This document shows, piece after piece, positions 24,189 to 31,579 of a DNA stretch of 64,000 nt. Numbering within the stretch: position 1 is the first letter of the stretch; each line of letters begins with the position of its first letter. The DNA comes from a virus, in the IMG/VR virus record IMGVR_UViG_3300010371_000028, positions 1 through 64,000 of that record. One strand, written 5' to 3'. The notes below the pieces were generated by a model. It did not search any database. It worked only from the letters and a program-made list of their open reading frames with translations, and was not told where the DNA came from. The position numbers and the translations under genes are program-made.

Positions 24189-24712
24189 AAGGCCACCTCG
24201 GCAGGGAAGTTAGGCTGCGCGAACCCAGGCCACGCCGCGACGGCGGCGCGGTCGTAGGCGCGGGCGGCGTCTGCCTCCGACTCGTAGCGGCCGAGGAACC
24301 TCAGCCGGCCATCGACTCTGATCGAGGCCTGCCACTTCTTCTGGCTCCGGTTCCAACAGACGCCTTTATAAACGGACGACCACGGGCGGCCGTCCGCGCG
24401 CCGCGACTTCGGAGTGTTGGCGACGTTCTCAGCCCGCGTCGCGGGACGCAGGTTGTAGCGCTGATTGTTCAGCGCGTCCCCGTCCTCGTGGTCGGTGTCG
24501 AAGCCGGCGGCGGTACCGACGATGAAGCGGTGAAGGAAGACAGTCTTACGGCCGATGACCGTGTAGGCGTAGACCTTGCCCGTCTTGCTCACCATCGGAC
24601 GCCAGCGGTGCTCGGCAACCAACTCGGCATCCGCCTCATCGACCAGCGCCACGTAATCGCCCACGGGGATGGCCACGGCTCCGGGCGGCACGTCAGGCGT
24701 GTGCGCGGTCAC
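24185..24712 (-). CDS. HNH homing endonuclease with AP2 DNA-binding domain
   Basis: A 175-residue protein. The first half has a His-Me finger nuclease: VFLHRFIVGTAAGFDTDHED and the Asn NLRPATRAENVANT. The C-terminal AP2/ERF-type domain begins SSVYKGVCWNRSQKKWQAS and has FLGRYESEADAARAYD. The pair is the standard layout of phage HNH-AP2 homing endonucleases. It probably spreads itself by cutting unoccupied sites; fully in the operon, so no intron or disrupted gene is visible. Confidence 0.88.
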   Translation of the reverse strand: MTAHTPDVPPGAVAIPVGDYVALVDEADAELVAEHRWRPMVSKTGKVYAYTVIGRKTVFLHRFIVGTAAGFDTDHEDGDALNNQRYNLRPATRAENVANTPKSRRADGRPWSSVYKGVCWNRSQKKWQASIRVDGRLRFLGRYESEADAARAYDRAAVAAWPGFAQPNFPAEVAL

Positions 24713-25119
24713 CGGCGGGCCGTCGCTTCCGCGTAGCCGCGGTCGAACTCCTCGACCAGTTCGTCGAACCAGGCCATCGCGCGCTGCTCCTGGGCCTCGC
24801 GCATGTCCGCGAGCAACTGCTGCGTCTCGGCGGACTCGAAGAACGTGGCCAGCCGCACCTGACGCGGCAACTGGGCGAGCCGCTCGTCGATCGCGGCTTC
24901 GGCGTTCAGCGTGTCGCGCAGGTCGAACGGCGCGGTCCCGTCGGCGTCCGTGTACACCGTGTCGGTCACGGGCTTGCCGGTCTTGACCGACACGACGCGG
25001 CGGGTGCCGGGCTGCTCTGCGTGCTGCACGATGAACTGCGGGTTCTGGGGGGCGTGCGAAGCAGGGTTCTTGCGCCGGGTTGCGCGGGCTTCCTCGAGGT
25101 CTACGATTAACGCAGCCAC
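24709..25119 (-). CDS. Hypothetical early protein with TTA codon
   Basis: A 136-residue protein, acidic and helical at its C-terminus (FFESAETQQLLADMREAQEQ). GTG 25119 has AAGGAG five bases upstream. Codon 4 is TTA, a rare leucine codon in actinomycetes that needs the bldA tRNA, so translation could depend on growth stage. No family recognised. Confidence 0.55.
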   Translation of the reverse strand: MAALIVDLEEARATRRKNPASHAPQNPQFIVQHAEQPGTRRVVSVKTGKPVTDTVYTDADGTAPFDLRDTLNAEAAIDERLAQLPRQVRLATFFESAETQQLLADMREAQEQRAMAWFDELVEEFDRGYAEATARR

Positions 25120-25200
25120 CTGTACTCCTTCAAAGGTCTCAACTGGTGGTGATCTGCCGCCTTGCGCCCGGATGGCCCCGGGCCGGGCGGCGTTTTGCTG
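25120..25200 (-). other. Intergenic gap, 81 bp
   Basis: Gap between the HTH gene and the next early gene. It holds only the AAGGAG site of the 25119 start; no promoter or hairpin was clear. Confidence 0.3.
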
Positions 25201-25479
25201 CTAGGCGGCGAGGCGCTGAAGTGCGCGTGCGACGTCGTCCCGGGTCGGGCCGGCGATCGTGGAGGGCGCGGCCATGGCTTCGGCCTGCCGGTGCTGGATC
25301 TCCTCGATCGCGGTCGCGTCGTTCTCGGTGAACTTGATCGCGGCGCGGGGCCCGTGGCCGATGCGCATGTGCGGCCAGCCGTTCTTGCAGCCCTCGTAGA
25401 CGGCGGCCCGGCCGCAGCCGAGGCGGCGCGCGAGTTGTGCGACGCCGAGGGCGGTGCGCTCGGGGGTGGCCGCGTTCAC
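25201..25479 (-). CDS. Small HTH protein, possible excisionase
   Basis: A 92-residue protein. GVAQLARRLGCGRAAVYEGC is a MerR/excisionase-like helix-turn-helix, followed by KNGWPHMRIGHGPRAAIKF, the usual 'P..rig...r...f' wing. A C-terminal helix carries Arg/Glu. It is the second early gene, close to the integrase, which fits excisionase or an early regulator. Starts at GTG 25479 (GTGA). Confidence 0.65.
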   Translation of the reverse strand: MNAATPERTALGVAQLARRLGCGRAAVYEGCKNGWPHMRIGHGPRAAIKFTENDATAIEEIQHRQAEAMAAPSTIAGPTRDDVARALQRLAA

Positions 25480-25835
25480 GCGGCGCTCGCCACTTCGGCG
25501 CGCTGTTCGACCACGATCTCGAAGAGCTCGTCGAACGCCTCGCCGGGGGTGGAGCCGATCCGGTGGGCGTGCAGCGCGGTCATTCGCGCCGCCATTTCGG
25601 CGCCGATCGGCTCGCCGGTCTGGACGCGCTCCCTGAAGTCGTAGGCGACTCCGCCGCCGGCCTTGGTCAGTGCACGGATGCTCGGGCTTCCGTCGGGTTT
25701 GCGGGGGATGTCGTAGGCGGCGTCGGCCATGCGTAGGAGCGCTTCGGGGCGCGCACGCAGGTAGCACCGGTCGCCGAACCCAGGGAATCCGCCCCTGATC
25801 CTGCGCTCGCCGTTGCGAGCCGGGGTGTTCGCCAT
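25476..25835 (-). CDS. First early gene, HTH-like regulator
   Basis: A 119-residue protein, the first gene of the leftward early operon. The order is a basic N-terminus, then PSIRALTKAGGGVAYDFRERVQ and GEPIGAEMAARMTALHAHRIG, which could be a Cro-like helix-turn-helix. It stands where a Cro protein would be, divergent to the repressor. ATG 25835 lies seven bases after a TAGATT -10 box, so it is read from a leaderless mRNA. Three residues longer versions are unlikely because they would precede the transcript start. Confidence 0.6.
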   Translation of the reverse strand: MANTPARNGERRIRGGFPGFGDRCYLRARPEALLRMADAAYDIPRKPDGSPSIRALTKAGGGVAYDFRERVQTGEPIGAEMAARMTALHAHRIGSTPGEAFDELFEIVVEQRAEVASAA

Positions 25836-25896
25836 AGCGAGCAATCTATGCCCATGACGCTCGCTCCGTCAAGCGGTCGGGCTTTCTGTAGCGAAC
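25805..25896. promoter_or_regulatory. Operator-like heptamer cluster at early promoter
   Basis: The heptamer AGCGAGC (25836-25842) faces its complement GCTCGCT (25859-25865), bracketing the -10 box. GCTCGC-N4-GCGAGC lies at 25805-25820 in the first codons, and GTAGCGAAC at 25888-25896 upstream of the -35. The shared core AGCGA suggests repressor sites; only the pattern is seen. Confidence 0.5.
25843..25872 (-). promoter_or_regulatory. Main leftward early promoter, leaderless
   Basis: TTGACG (25872-25867), 18 bp, TAGATT (25848-25843), then seven bases to ATG 25835. This is the best -35/-10 pair in the window and drives the long leftward operon. Operator-like heptamers flank the -10 box. Confidence 0.8.
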
Positions 25897-26070
25897 TTGA
25901 GGGGTGCGCGGAATTTAACCGTGCGCGCGGGGCCGGGATGCGACCGCCCCTTGCGCACACTTACGTGCACTGAGACAGTGACGACGTAATATGCCCGCTA
26001 CCAGCGCTTTCGTGCAACATTGCATGCGCATGTGCCCGTGCCGACTTGCGTCAAAGGAGCGACGTCCGCC
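25897..26070. promoter_or_regulatory. Divergent control region
   Basis: Between the early promoter and the repressor gene. It includes a perfect CACTG-N3-CAGTG (25968-25980), a TAATAT hexamer (25987-25992) that could be the -10 box of the rightward repressor transcript, and a 10-bp palindrome CATGCGCATG (26023-26032). AAAGGAG (26053-26059) is the repressor ribosome site. No matching -35 was found for TAATAT. Confidence 0.4.
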
Positions 26071-26616
26071 ATGCTAGGCGCCGACCAGTTCGCTAGAGCG
26101 AACACATACGCCCGGAACAGCGAAGCTACCCTTATGCCCGCACAAGACGACGCCGGCACCCCCCGCACCCGCCACTGGGGCCGCTGGATCACCGAGCAAC
26201 TCGACCGGCGCGGCATGACCCCCGCCGACTTCCGCAAGACCCTCACCGCGCTCGCCGGACCCGGCCGGTACAGCTCCGGCACCATCAGCTCCTGGCGCTC
26301 CGGCGACAAGGCGCCGAGCGAGGGCGCATGCCTGTTCATCGCACGCGCCCTGCTCCTGCCCGTACCCGAGGTGCTGCGCAACGCCGGATACGAGGAGATC
26401 GCCGCGATCCTCGAAGCCGAACCCCCGCGCGAGGACCCACGCCTCGCCCGCATCCGCGACGCCGACCTCAGCCCTGCGCAGGCCTCCGCACTTGAGGAGT
26501 TCTACCGCGAACGCATCGCCGACCTCGACGACCTGATCGAGGCGCGCATCAGCAGGATCCTCGGCGAGGGCGAGGCCGGACGCGAGGAGGAAGGCGACGA
26601 CGAGGACGCGTCCTGA
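26071..26616 (+). CDS. Probable phage repressor
   Basis: A 181-residue regulator, read rightward away from the early operon. A helix-turn-helix lies at about 40-95 (RHWGRWITEQLDRRGMTPAD, TISSWRSGDKAPSEG), followed by a helical region and an acidic C-terminus EEEGDDEDAS. This size and place fit an immunity repressor of the early promoter. I chose ATG 26071 because AAAGGAG lies 11 bases upstream; ATG 26134 lacks both a ribosome site and a well-placed -10. A palindrome lies in its first codons. Its stop directly abuts the integrase stop with no gap. Confidence 0.72.
   Translation: MLGADQFARANTYARNSEATLMPAQDDAGTPRTRHWGRWITEQLDRRGMTPADFRKTLTALAGPGRYSSGTISSWRSGDKAPSEGACLFIARALLLPVPEVLRNAGYEEIAAILEAEPPREDPRLARIRDADLSPAQASALEEFYRERIADLDDLIEARISRILGEGEAGREEEGDDEDAS
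26088..26103. promoter_or_regulatory. Palindrome GTTCGCT-AG-AGCGAAC
   Basis: A perfect 7-bp inverted repeat with two central bases, within the first codons of the repressor gene. It shares AGCGA with the heptamers at the early promoter, so it may let the repressor control its own gene. Confidence 0.45.
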
Positions 26617-28020
26617 TCAGACCGTGAGGTCCGCCAGGTCACGCTCGCGGCCACGGCTCATCAGCGCGGCCAGGTTCGCTACGAGGTCGTCCTCGACCTC
26701 CGGCAGCAGGTGTCCGTAACGATCCTGCGTGATCTTGATGGAGGCGTGGCCCAGCCGACGCGAGATCGCCAGCAGCGGGGCGCCCGACGCGATCGCCCAC
26801 GCCACCTGCGTATGGCGCAGATCGTGCACCCGCGGGTACTGCTCGAGCAGCCCGGCGTGCCCGCACCAGGTGCAGTCCCTCCGACGCACCGTGGTCGGGC
26901 CGCGCCGGGCGATACCCCGCTTGTGGTCCTGCTCCCGGCACGCCTCGCAGCGCATCGCCATGTAGCAGGCCGCGAGCCACCGGCCCGTGTAGAACGTCGC
27001 ATGCGAGAACCTGCCGCCAGACGGCCCCGTGAACACGAGATCCGTCTTCGCCTTCCCGGACAGCACCGGCAGCAGCATGTCGACCTGCTCCTCCGACAGG
27101 CGCACCCCGCGCCGCGCCGCCTTCGTCTTCGGCGCGCCCAGGATGTACGCGCCGCGCCCGTCCTGCTTCCACGCCCGCTTCACCCGCACCTTCGGCTTGC
27201 CGAGGAGGTCCTCGAAATCCCGCACCTGCAGCGCCGTCGCCTCGCTGTAGCGCAGCCCCGTACCGACGAGGAACCGGGCGAGTTTGCGCGCCATCGGGTC
27301 GAACGCGATACGCCCGTCGATCAGGTCGTACTCCTCCGGGGTGAGGAACACCATCTCCTCGTCGCCCTCGTCGTCCTCAAGCTTCGGCAGGCTCGTCTTC
27401 GCACACGGGTTCCTGGCGCGCAGCGGCGGATCCGCGTCCACCACCGACTGCATCAGCGCATAGAAGAGTCCGTGGATGTTGCGGACTGATTTGGGGGAGA
27501 GCGGGTCGCGCTCCCACTCCTCATCGCCGTCGCCCGCGCGACCCTCCCGCAACTCGCCGACCCACGCGCCGACCGTCAACGGGGAGATCGCGTCCGTGTC
27601 GGCGATGTCCGCTTCCCCGAACCACGGCAGGATGTTGCGTTCGAACAGGCGGCGGTACTTGCCGAGGGTGTCGGGTTGCACGCCGGACTGCGCCCGCAGC
27701 CACCGGTCCGCGTAGTCGGACACTGTTACCCCGGCGCCGCTCCTACCCGCGTCGGCGCCCTCCTGCGGCGCCGTCAGGCGCGCCATCTCGGCCGCGGAGA
27801 CGAACCCGATGCCGGGCAGGTAGCTCGGCGGCCACCGGTAGCCGTTGGCGGCGAGCGCGTTCGTGAACAGGATCGCGGCGTTCAGATCGCGTCCCGGGTT
27901 GCGCACCGGGTTGAACGTCTCCGTGACGGACTTGCCGGCGCGGTTGCCACCGAGGTGGAACTTCACCCGGTACACCGTGGTGCCGTCGGCGAGGGTGTGC
28001 GGCTTCGGAGTGGGGGCCAT
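26617..28020 (-). CDS. int: Tyrosine integrase with zinc-ribbon insert
   Basis: A 467-residue tyrosine recombinase. It has an arm-binding-like N-terminus, a core-binding domain (VSDYADRWLRAQSGVQPDTL), and the catalytic domain: Arg in GTGLRYSEATAL, HDLRHT (H399, R402), LGH (H425) and Tyr435 in DRYGH. It integrates phage DNA at a tRNA-like site; the attP candidate lies about 140 bp upstream of the start. Between the strands and HDLRHT, CEAC and CTWC (C358, C361, C383, C386) form a probable zinc ribbon, an uncommon insert. I start at ATG 28020; ATG 28104 is in frame and possible. Confidence 0.93.
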   Translation of the reverse strand: MAPTPKPHTLADGTTVYRVKFHLGGNRAGKSVTETFNPVRNPGRDLNAAILFTNALAANGYRWPPSYLPGIGFVSAAEMARLTAPQEGADAGRSGAGVTVSDYADRWLRAQSGVQPDTLGKYRRLFERNILPWFGEADIADTDAISPLTVGAWVGELREGRAGDGDEEWERDPLSPKSVRNIHGLFYALMQSVVDADPPLRARNPCAKTSLPKLEDDEGDEEMVFLTPEEYDLIDGRIAFDPMARKLARFLVGTGLRYSEATALQVRDFEDLLGKPKVRVKRAWKQDGRGAYILGAPKTKAARRGVRLSEEQVDMLLPVLSGKAKTDLVFTGPSGGRFSHATFYTGRWLAACYMAMRCEACREQDHKRGIARRGPTTVRRRDCTWCGHAGLLEQYPRVHDLRHTQVAWAIASGAPLLAISRRLGHASIKITQDRYGHLLPEVEDDLVANLAALMSRGRERDLADLTV

Positions 28021-28161
28021 GAACGCAGTGTGCACCGGACCGCCGTGATCGTTCCAGCCCCGTGGGGAATTTGCCCCACGGATGAGGATAACCCGAGGAA
28101 ACATGAGACAGGATGAGAAAGGCTTAGCCGCTTCGACCTGCGGATCTGGCTGTGCCAGAGT

Positions 28162-28185
28162 GGTTCAAGTCCCCCCTCGGACACA
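28162..28185. other. Probable attP core (3' end of a tRNA gene)
   Basis: The 24 bases match the T-loop (TTCAAGT), T-stem (CCCCC) and 3' acceptor (CTCGGAC then A) of a tRNA with a 5' end GTCCGAG, as in some actinomycete tRNA-Leu genes (from memory). No tRNA body precedes it, so it is not a working gene. It lies upstream of the integrase, the usual place for attP. The remaining bases of 28021-28271 show no gene. Confidence 0.6.
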
Positions 28186-28271
28186 ATATGTTAACGGTTC
28201 CCAGCAGCGCTGATCGGTAGATCTTTCCGAGCGGCCCTGGCTTTGCCCCACCAAATACCCCACCGGCCCGG

Positions 28272-28973
28272 TCACGGCTGCCCGAACCGGGCCCGCGAAC
28301 CGTTCGCCGAACCCGCGTCCGGCACCGACGCCAGCCGCCGCACGCCGGGCGCCGGACGCTTGCTCTCCAGCAGCTTGGCCGCAAGGCACACCAGAGCCTC
28401 GAGCTGCTCCACGGACATCGCCTCCATCCGGTCCAGGCCCGCGAGCGCCGCGCACCGCGCATCCTCACGTTCCGCCGCCGACTCGAGCCGCCCACGCTGA
28501 TACGCGAACGCCTCCCGCCTGGCCGTCTGGACCTCACAGTCCGCGGCGTTGGCGGCCTGGATCCCGGCGGCCTCAGGCAGGATCACCGCGAACACGCCGC
28601 TGATCGCGTTGAAGTGCAGGGCGCCGCCGAGCGTCAGGACCGTGAGGACGAGCGCGAGGGTGAAGCAGGAGGCGGCGATGAGCCGGCATGTCTGGGGGGT
28701 GAGGCAGCGGGCGGGACCGCGCATGGGCAGGATCGGGCAGCCGATGGCGCCGATGCAGCCGAGTCCGACGAGCCAGGTTTCGACCATGGCGAATCTGGCG
28801 GCGCCGGGGAGGGCGAGGCGGGTGGAGTGGAGGGCGAGGACGGTGGCTGCGGCGGCCCAGAGGGCGGCTGCGGCGATCCAGGGGCGGTGGCGGAGGTAGC
28901 CGAACGTCCGTGCGAACCGGCCGCGTACCGGTTCGCCTTGGGCTGGGTCGGCTTGGGGTGGTGCGGTGAGCAA
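28272..28973 (-). CDS. Four-helix membrane protein
   Basis: A 233-residue protein with about four transmembrane helices in the first 135 residues (PWIAAAALWAAAATVLALHS; METWLV-type helix; a Cys-rich loop CPILPMRGPARC; TLALVLTVLTLGG), then a cytoplasmic helical tail. The start TTG 28973 has GAGGGGGA upstream; the frame stays open to 29132. It sits beside attP and could be a lysogeny-expressed exclusion protein; nothing identifies a family. Confidence 0.5.
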   Translation of the reverse strand: MLTAPPQADPAQGEPVRGRFARTFGYLRHRPWIAAAALWAAAATVLALHSTRLALPGAARFAMVETWLVGLGCIGAIGCPILPMRGPARCLTPQTCRLIAASCFTLALVLTVLTLGGALHFNAISGVFAVILPEAAGIQAANAADCEVQTARREAFAYQRGRLESAAEREDARCAALAGLDRMEAMSVEQLEALVCLAAKLLESKRPAPGVRRLASVPDAGSANGSRARFGQP

Positions 28974-29221
28974 AATTTCCCCCTCGATGTCGTAAAGGGC
29001 GGCGGCTTGCCCATTGTGGCCTCTCCCACCGAGGCCGGGGCAAGTACCGGACTGCCATCGTTGCAGAACACGAACGGTAGCGTGCTCACTCGTGCAGGTG
29101 ACGAATGGATGGGACGCTACTGCTGTACCCAACTGTGGTCAAGGGCGGTACCCATGAGCGCCCATGACGCCCGGCCCACCACGTGTTTTACCTTGCGGCA
29201 GGCGAGTATTACGCTGCCGGT
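28974..29221. promoter_or_regulatory. Divergent intergenic region, 248 bp
   Basis: Between the leftward membrane gene and the rightward HTH gene. It carries the leaderless promoter of the latter (29187-29215). No conserved gene or hairpin is clear in the rest. Confidence 0.4.
29187..29215 (+). promoter_or_regulatory. Leaderless promoter of HTH gene
   Basis: TTTACC (29187-29192), 17 bp, TACGCT (29210-29215), then six bases to ATG 29222. The -35 matches four of six positions of TTGACA. Confidence 0.5.
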
Positions 29222-29662
29222 ATGCCTGGAAGCCGTCCGCAGGCCACACTCGGGGCCCGCATCGCTCTGCGCCGCAGGGAACTTCGCCTGACCGTAATCG
29301 ACGCCGCCCGTCGCGCCGGGGTCAGCCATAAGACGTGGCGCTACTGGGAGCGTGACGCGCGCAGACCCGAGGACGTGAATCACCGGCTGATCGAGGAGTT
29401 CTGCGAGTGGGAGCCCGGTTCCGTTGACGCGGTCCTGCTCGGCCGTGAGCCGGTCCGGCGCGGTCTCGCCAGCGTCACCGAGCTGCATCCGGGTGTCGCG
29501 CACGCCCCGCCGGACGACGAGCTGATCCGGGAGTTGCGTGCGATGGACCTGCCCGAGCAGTTTCTCAACAACCTCATAGCCGCCTACTGGAGTGAGAAGG
29601 CGCACGCGGACACCCAGCGCCAGCACCGATATCTCGGGCTGGCCCGGGAGGCTAGCGGCTAG
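29222..29662 (+). CDS. Xre-family HTH regulator
   Basis: A 146-residue protein with a Cro/CI-type helix-turn-helix in its first 60 residues (LGARIALRRRELRLTVIDAA, VSHKTWRYWERDARRP). The C-terminal half is helical. It lies between attP and the late genes on the rightward strand, apart from the main repressor, so may be expressed in the lysogen. ATG 29222 is chosen since the promoter leaves no room for a longer start. Confidence 0.7.
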   Translation: MPGSRPQATLGARIALRRRELRLTVIDAARRAGVSHKTWRYWERDARRPEDVNHRLIEEFCEWEPGSVDAVLLGREPVRRGLASVTELHPGVAHAPPDDELIRELRAMDLPEQFLNNLIAAYWSEKAHADTQRQHRYLGLAREASG

Positions 29663-29746
29663 ATCCCTTGCGGGCAAGGTCGTACGGCGCGAGCATCACT
29701 CGATCGTGTAGATGCGCGCCCTGCGACCGAGGAGCATGCTGCAAGG

Positions 29747-30457
29747 ATGGGTTTTCCGGCCTTCGCGGTGGTGGCCTTCGCGGCCGGGCTGGCCGTCGGG
29801 CTGGTGCTGCTCGCGGCATATGTGGCCCGCAATTCGCGGCGTATCAGGCGCCTCGAGGATCAGGTGGCGGTGCTGACGCGGCGTCAGGCGGCGCATGGCC
29901 TAGTGATCCGGCATTTGGCGGAGGAGTGGGTGGATCCGCAGGAGCCGCCCCCGCCGTCGCGTCCGGTGTTGCGTGTCCTCGGCGGGGGTGCGGCGGTCGC
30001 GGCGTTTTTCGCTGTGCTGCGCCTTGTGCGTGCGTATCCGGCTCGGGCTGCGCTGGTGTCGGGTGCGGTCGCGGCGACGGCGGGGGTCGCGGTCGCTTTG
30101 GCGGTCGTGCCGCCGTCCGGCGTGGGCGTCGGTAACCGTGGTGTCTCGTCGTCGGGGGTGCGGTCGTCTGCGGCGTCTGTGCGGCCTGTGGCGGGGGCAT
30201 CGGGGTCGGCTGGTGGCAGGCCTGCGCCGGTGCCCGGGCGGTCGCGGGCGCCGAGTGCAGGAGGGGCCGGTTCGGCCGTTGCGACGCCGACTGCGTTCGG
30301 CCCGGCAGGCTTGCCGTCGCCGAGTCCGGGCGCGCCTACGGGCTTCGTGCCTACGCCGCCTGTGGCGGTGCCGGTCTTCACGCCGAGCGGGACCGGGTCG
30401 TCCTCGTGCGCGGTGGTGGTCGCGGCGCCGCCGCTGCTGTCGCTGTGTGTACCGTAG
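29747..30457 (+). CDS. Membrane protein with low-complexity tail
   Basis: A 236-residue protein. One N-terminal membrane helix (about 3-27), a charged helix with heptads (RIRRLEDQVAVLTRRQAAHG), two more membrane helices (about 80-120), and a Pro/Ser/Gly/Thr-rich C-terminus, which is likely outside the cell. ATG 29747 has GGAG and AAGG sites upstream. It ends just before a bidirectional terminator. Perhaps a lysogenic surface protein; function unknown. Confidence 0.6.
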   Translation: MGFPAFAVVAFAAGLAVGLVLLAAYVARNSRRIRRLEDQVAVLTRRQAAHGLVIRHLAEEWVDPQEPPPPSRPVLRVLGGGAAVAAFFAVLRLVRAYPARAALVSGAVAATAGVAVALAVVPPSGVGVGNRGVSSSGVRSSAASVRPVAGASGSAGGRPAPVPGRSRAPSAGGAGSAVATPTAFGPAGLPSPSPGAPTGFVPTPPVAVPVFTPSGTGSSSCAVVVAAPPLLSLCVP

Positions 30458-30464
30458 AACGCCG

Positions 30465-30512
30465 AAAGGGCCCCCACCACCCAGCCCGGAGGCGTGGGTG
30501 GTGGGGGCTTGG
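30465..30512. terminator. Bidirectional terminator
   Basis: A perfect 14-bp stem GCCCCCACCACCCA (30470-30483) with 30495-30508, around an 11-base loop. It lies between the convergent genes at 30457 (rightward) and 30529 (leftward). Flanking AAA/TTT on the leftward side supports ending the late transcript. Confidence 0.8.
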
Positions 30513-30528
30513 AGTCGGCGAGGGCGGG

Positions 30529-31578
30529 TCAGGCGGCGGGGATCCCGAGTGCCTTGGACGTGTGCTTCCCGACTATCCCGTCGGGGGGGAGTTTGCGGTG
30601 CCGCTGGAACGCGAGCACTTCGGTGGCCGTGGCCGGTCCGGCCGTCGAGTCCGTCCCGCCGTCGCCGAGGCCTTCGCCGACGAGGGCGCGCTGCACGACC
30701 AGGGTGCGGGCCCGCAGGTGCTGCCACGTCACGGGGCCGACCTGAGAGTCCACGTGGATCTTGAACGCCTTCTGTGCGGCGTCGACCGCAACCTTAGTGT
30801 TGCCGCCGTAGTGCCCGTCGACTCCCTTGGGGTCTTGCCCGGCGAGCATGAGGGCGCGCTGGAGGAGGGTGACCCAGGGGCCGGTGGTGCCGGGCGAGAC
30901 GGTCGGCCAGGACGGCGCGGGCTTCGATCCGGTCGGCGTCGGGGCGGACGGCGCCGTGGTGTCGAGGAGCCGAGCGAGCTGCGTCGCGGAGCCGCGGTAC
31001 GCGTTGATGTCGATGCGCTGCCCGGACTCGATGCCGGCGTCGGTGAACTGCCACAGGGACGGCGTGACACCGCCGTAGCCGGCCCATTCGGTCGCGTTGT
31101 CGCCCGGGTACAGGGCGACGGGCGTCCCGGCCTTCATGGTCGGGTAGGCGGCGTTGATGAGCGCGAGGCCGCGGGAGGCGAGCGGCGCGGCGAGGGCGGG
31201 CGAGCCGAGCGAAGCCCAGCGGCCGTGGGCGAAGTAGAGCAGCCGCGGGTGCAACTCGGCGGCGGTCATCGCGTCGGCGACGTCGAGGGCCTGCCGGAAG
31301 CCGCCCTCTTCGAAGTCGAGCATGACCGGCAGGGACGGGTCGCCGATGTGGGTCTTGAGCCACGCGGCCTGCGCTGTAGGGCTGGATCCGTCGATGTAGT
31401 GGTAGGCCGCGACGATGAGGCCCGCGGTCTTGGCTTCGGTGAGCCAGCCCGCATAGTCGGGGTCGACGTAGGTGGCGCCTTGGGTGGCTTTGATGAACAG
31501 GCCCGCGCAGTCGGGGCGCAGCGCGGCCGGTATCAGGCCGTGCTGGTAGGACGCGATGTCAGCGACGAACACCGTCAT
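30529..31578 (-). CDS. Endolysin: GH25 lysozyme with two peptidoglycan-binding domains
   Basis: A 349-residue lysin. Residues 1-200 form a glycosyl hydrolase 25 barrel: VADIASYQ (D7), FIKATQG, YHYID, the catalytic MLDFEEG (D88, E90), and LWQFTD. The C-terminus (about 220-349) has two putative peptidoglycan-binding repeats (LQRALMLAGQDPKGVDGHYG; FQRHRKLPPDGIVGKHTSKA). It hydrolyses the bacterial cell wall at the end of infection. No signal peptide, so release needs a holin. ATG 31578 has GGAG upstream. Confidence 0.92.
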   Translation of the reverse strand: MTVFVADIASYQHGLIPAALRPDCAGLFIKATQGATYVDPDYAGWLTEAKTAGLIVAAYHYIDGSSPTAQAAWLKTHIGDPSLPVMLDFEEGGFRQALDVADAMTAAELHPRLLYFAHGRWASLGSPALAAPLASRGLALINAAYPTMKAGTPVALYPGDNATEWAGYGGVTPSLWQFTDAGIESGQRIDINAYRGSATQLARLLDTTAPSAPTPTGSKPAPSWPTVSPGTTGPWVTLLQRALMLAGQDPKGVDGHYGGNTKVAVDAAQKAFKIHVDSQVGPVTWQHLRARTLVVQRALVGEGLGDGGTDSTAGPATATEVLAFQRHRKLPPDGIVGKHTSKALGIPAA

Positions 31579-31579
31579 G

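Noticed and set aside
28141-28190. A complete tRNA gene
   Set aside because: Only the T-arm and 3' acceptor side are present; no anticodon arm or 5' acceptor strand precedes it.
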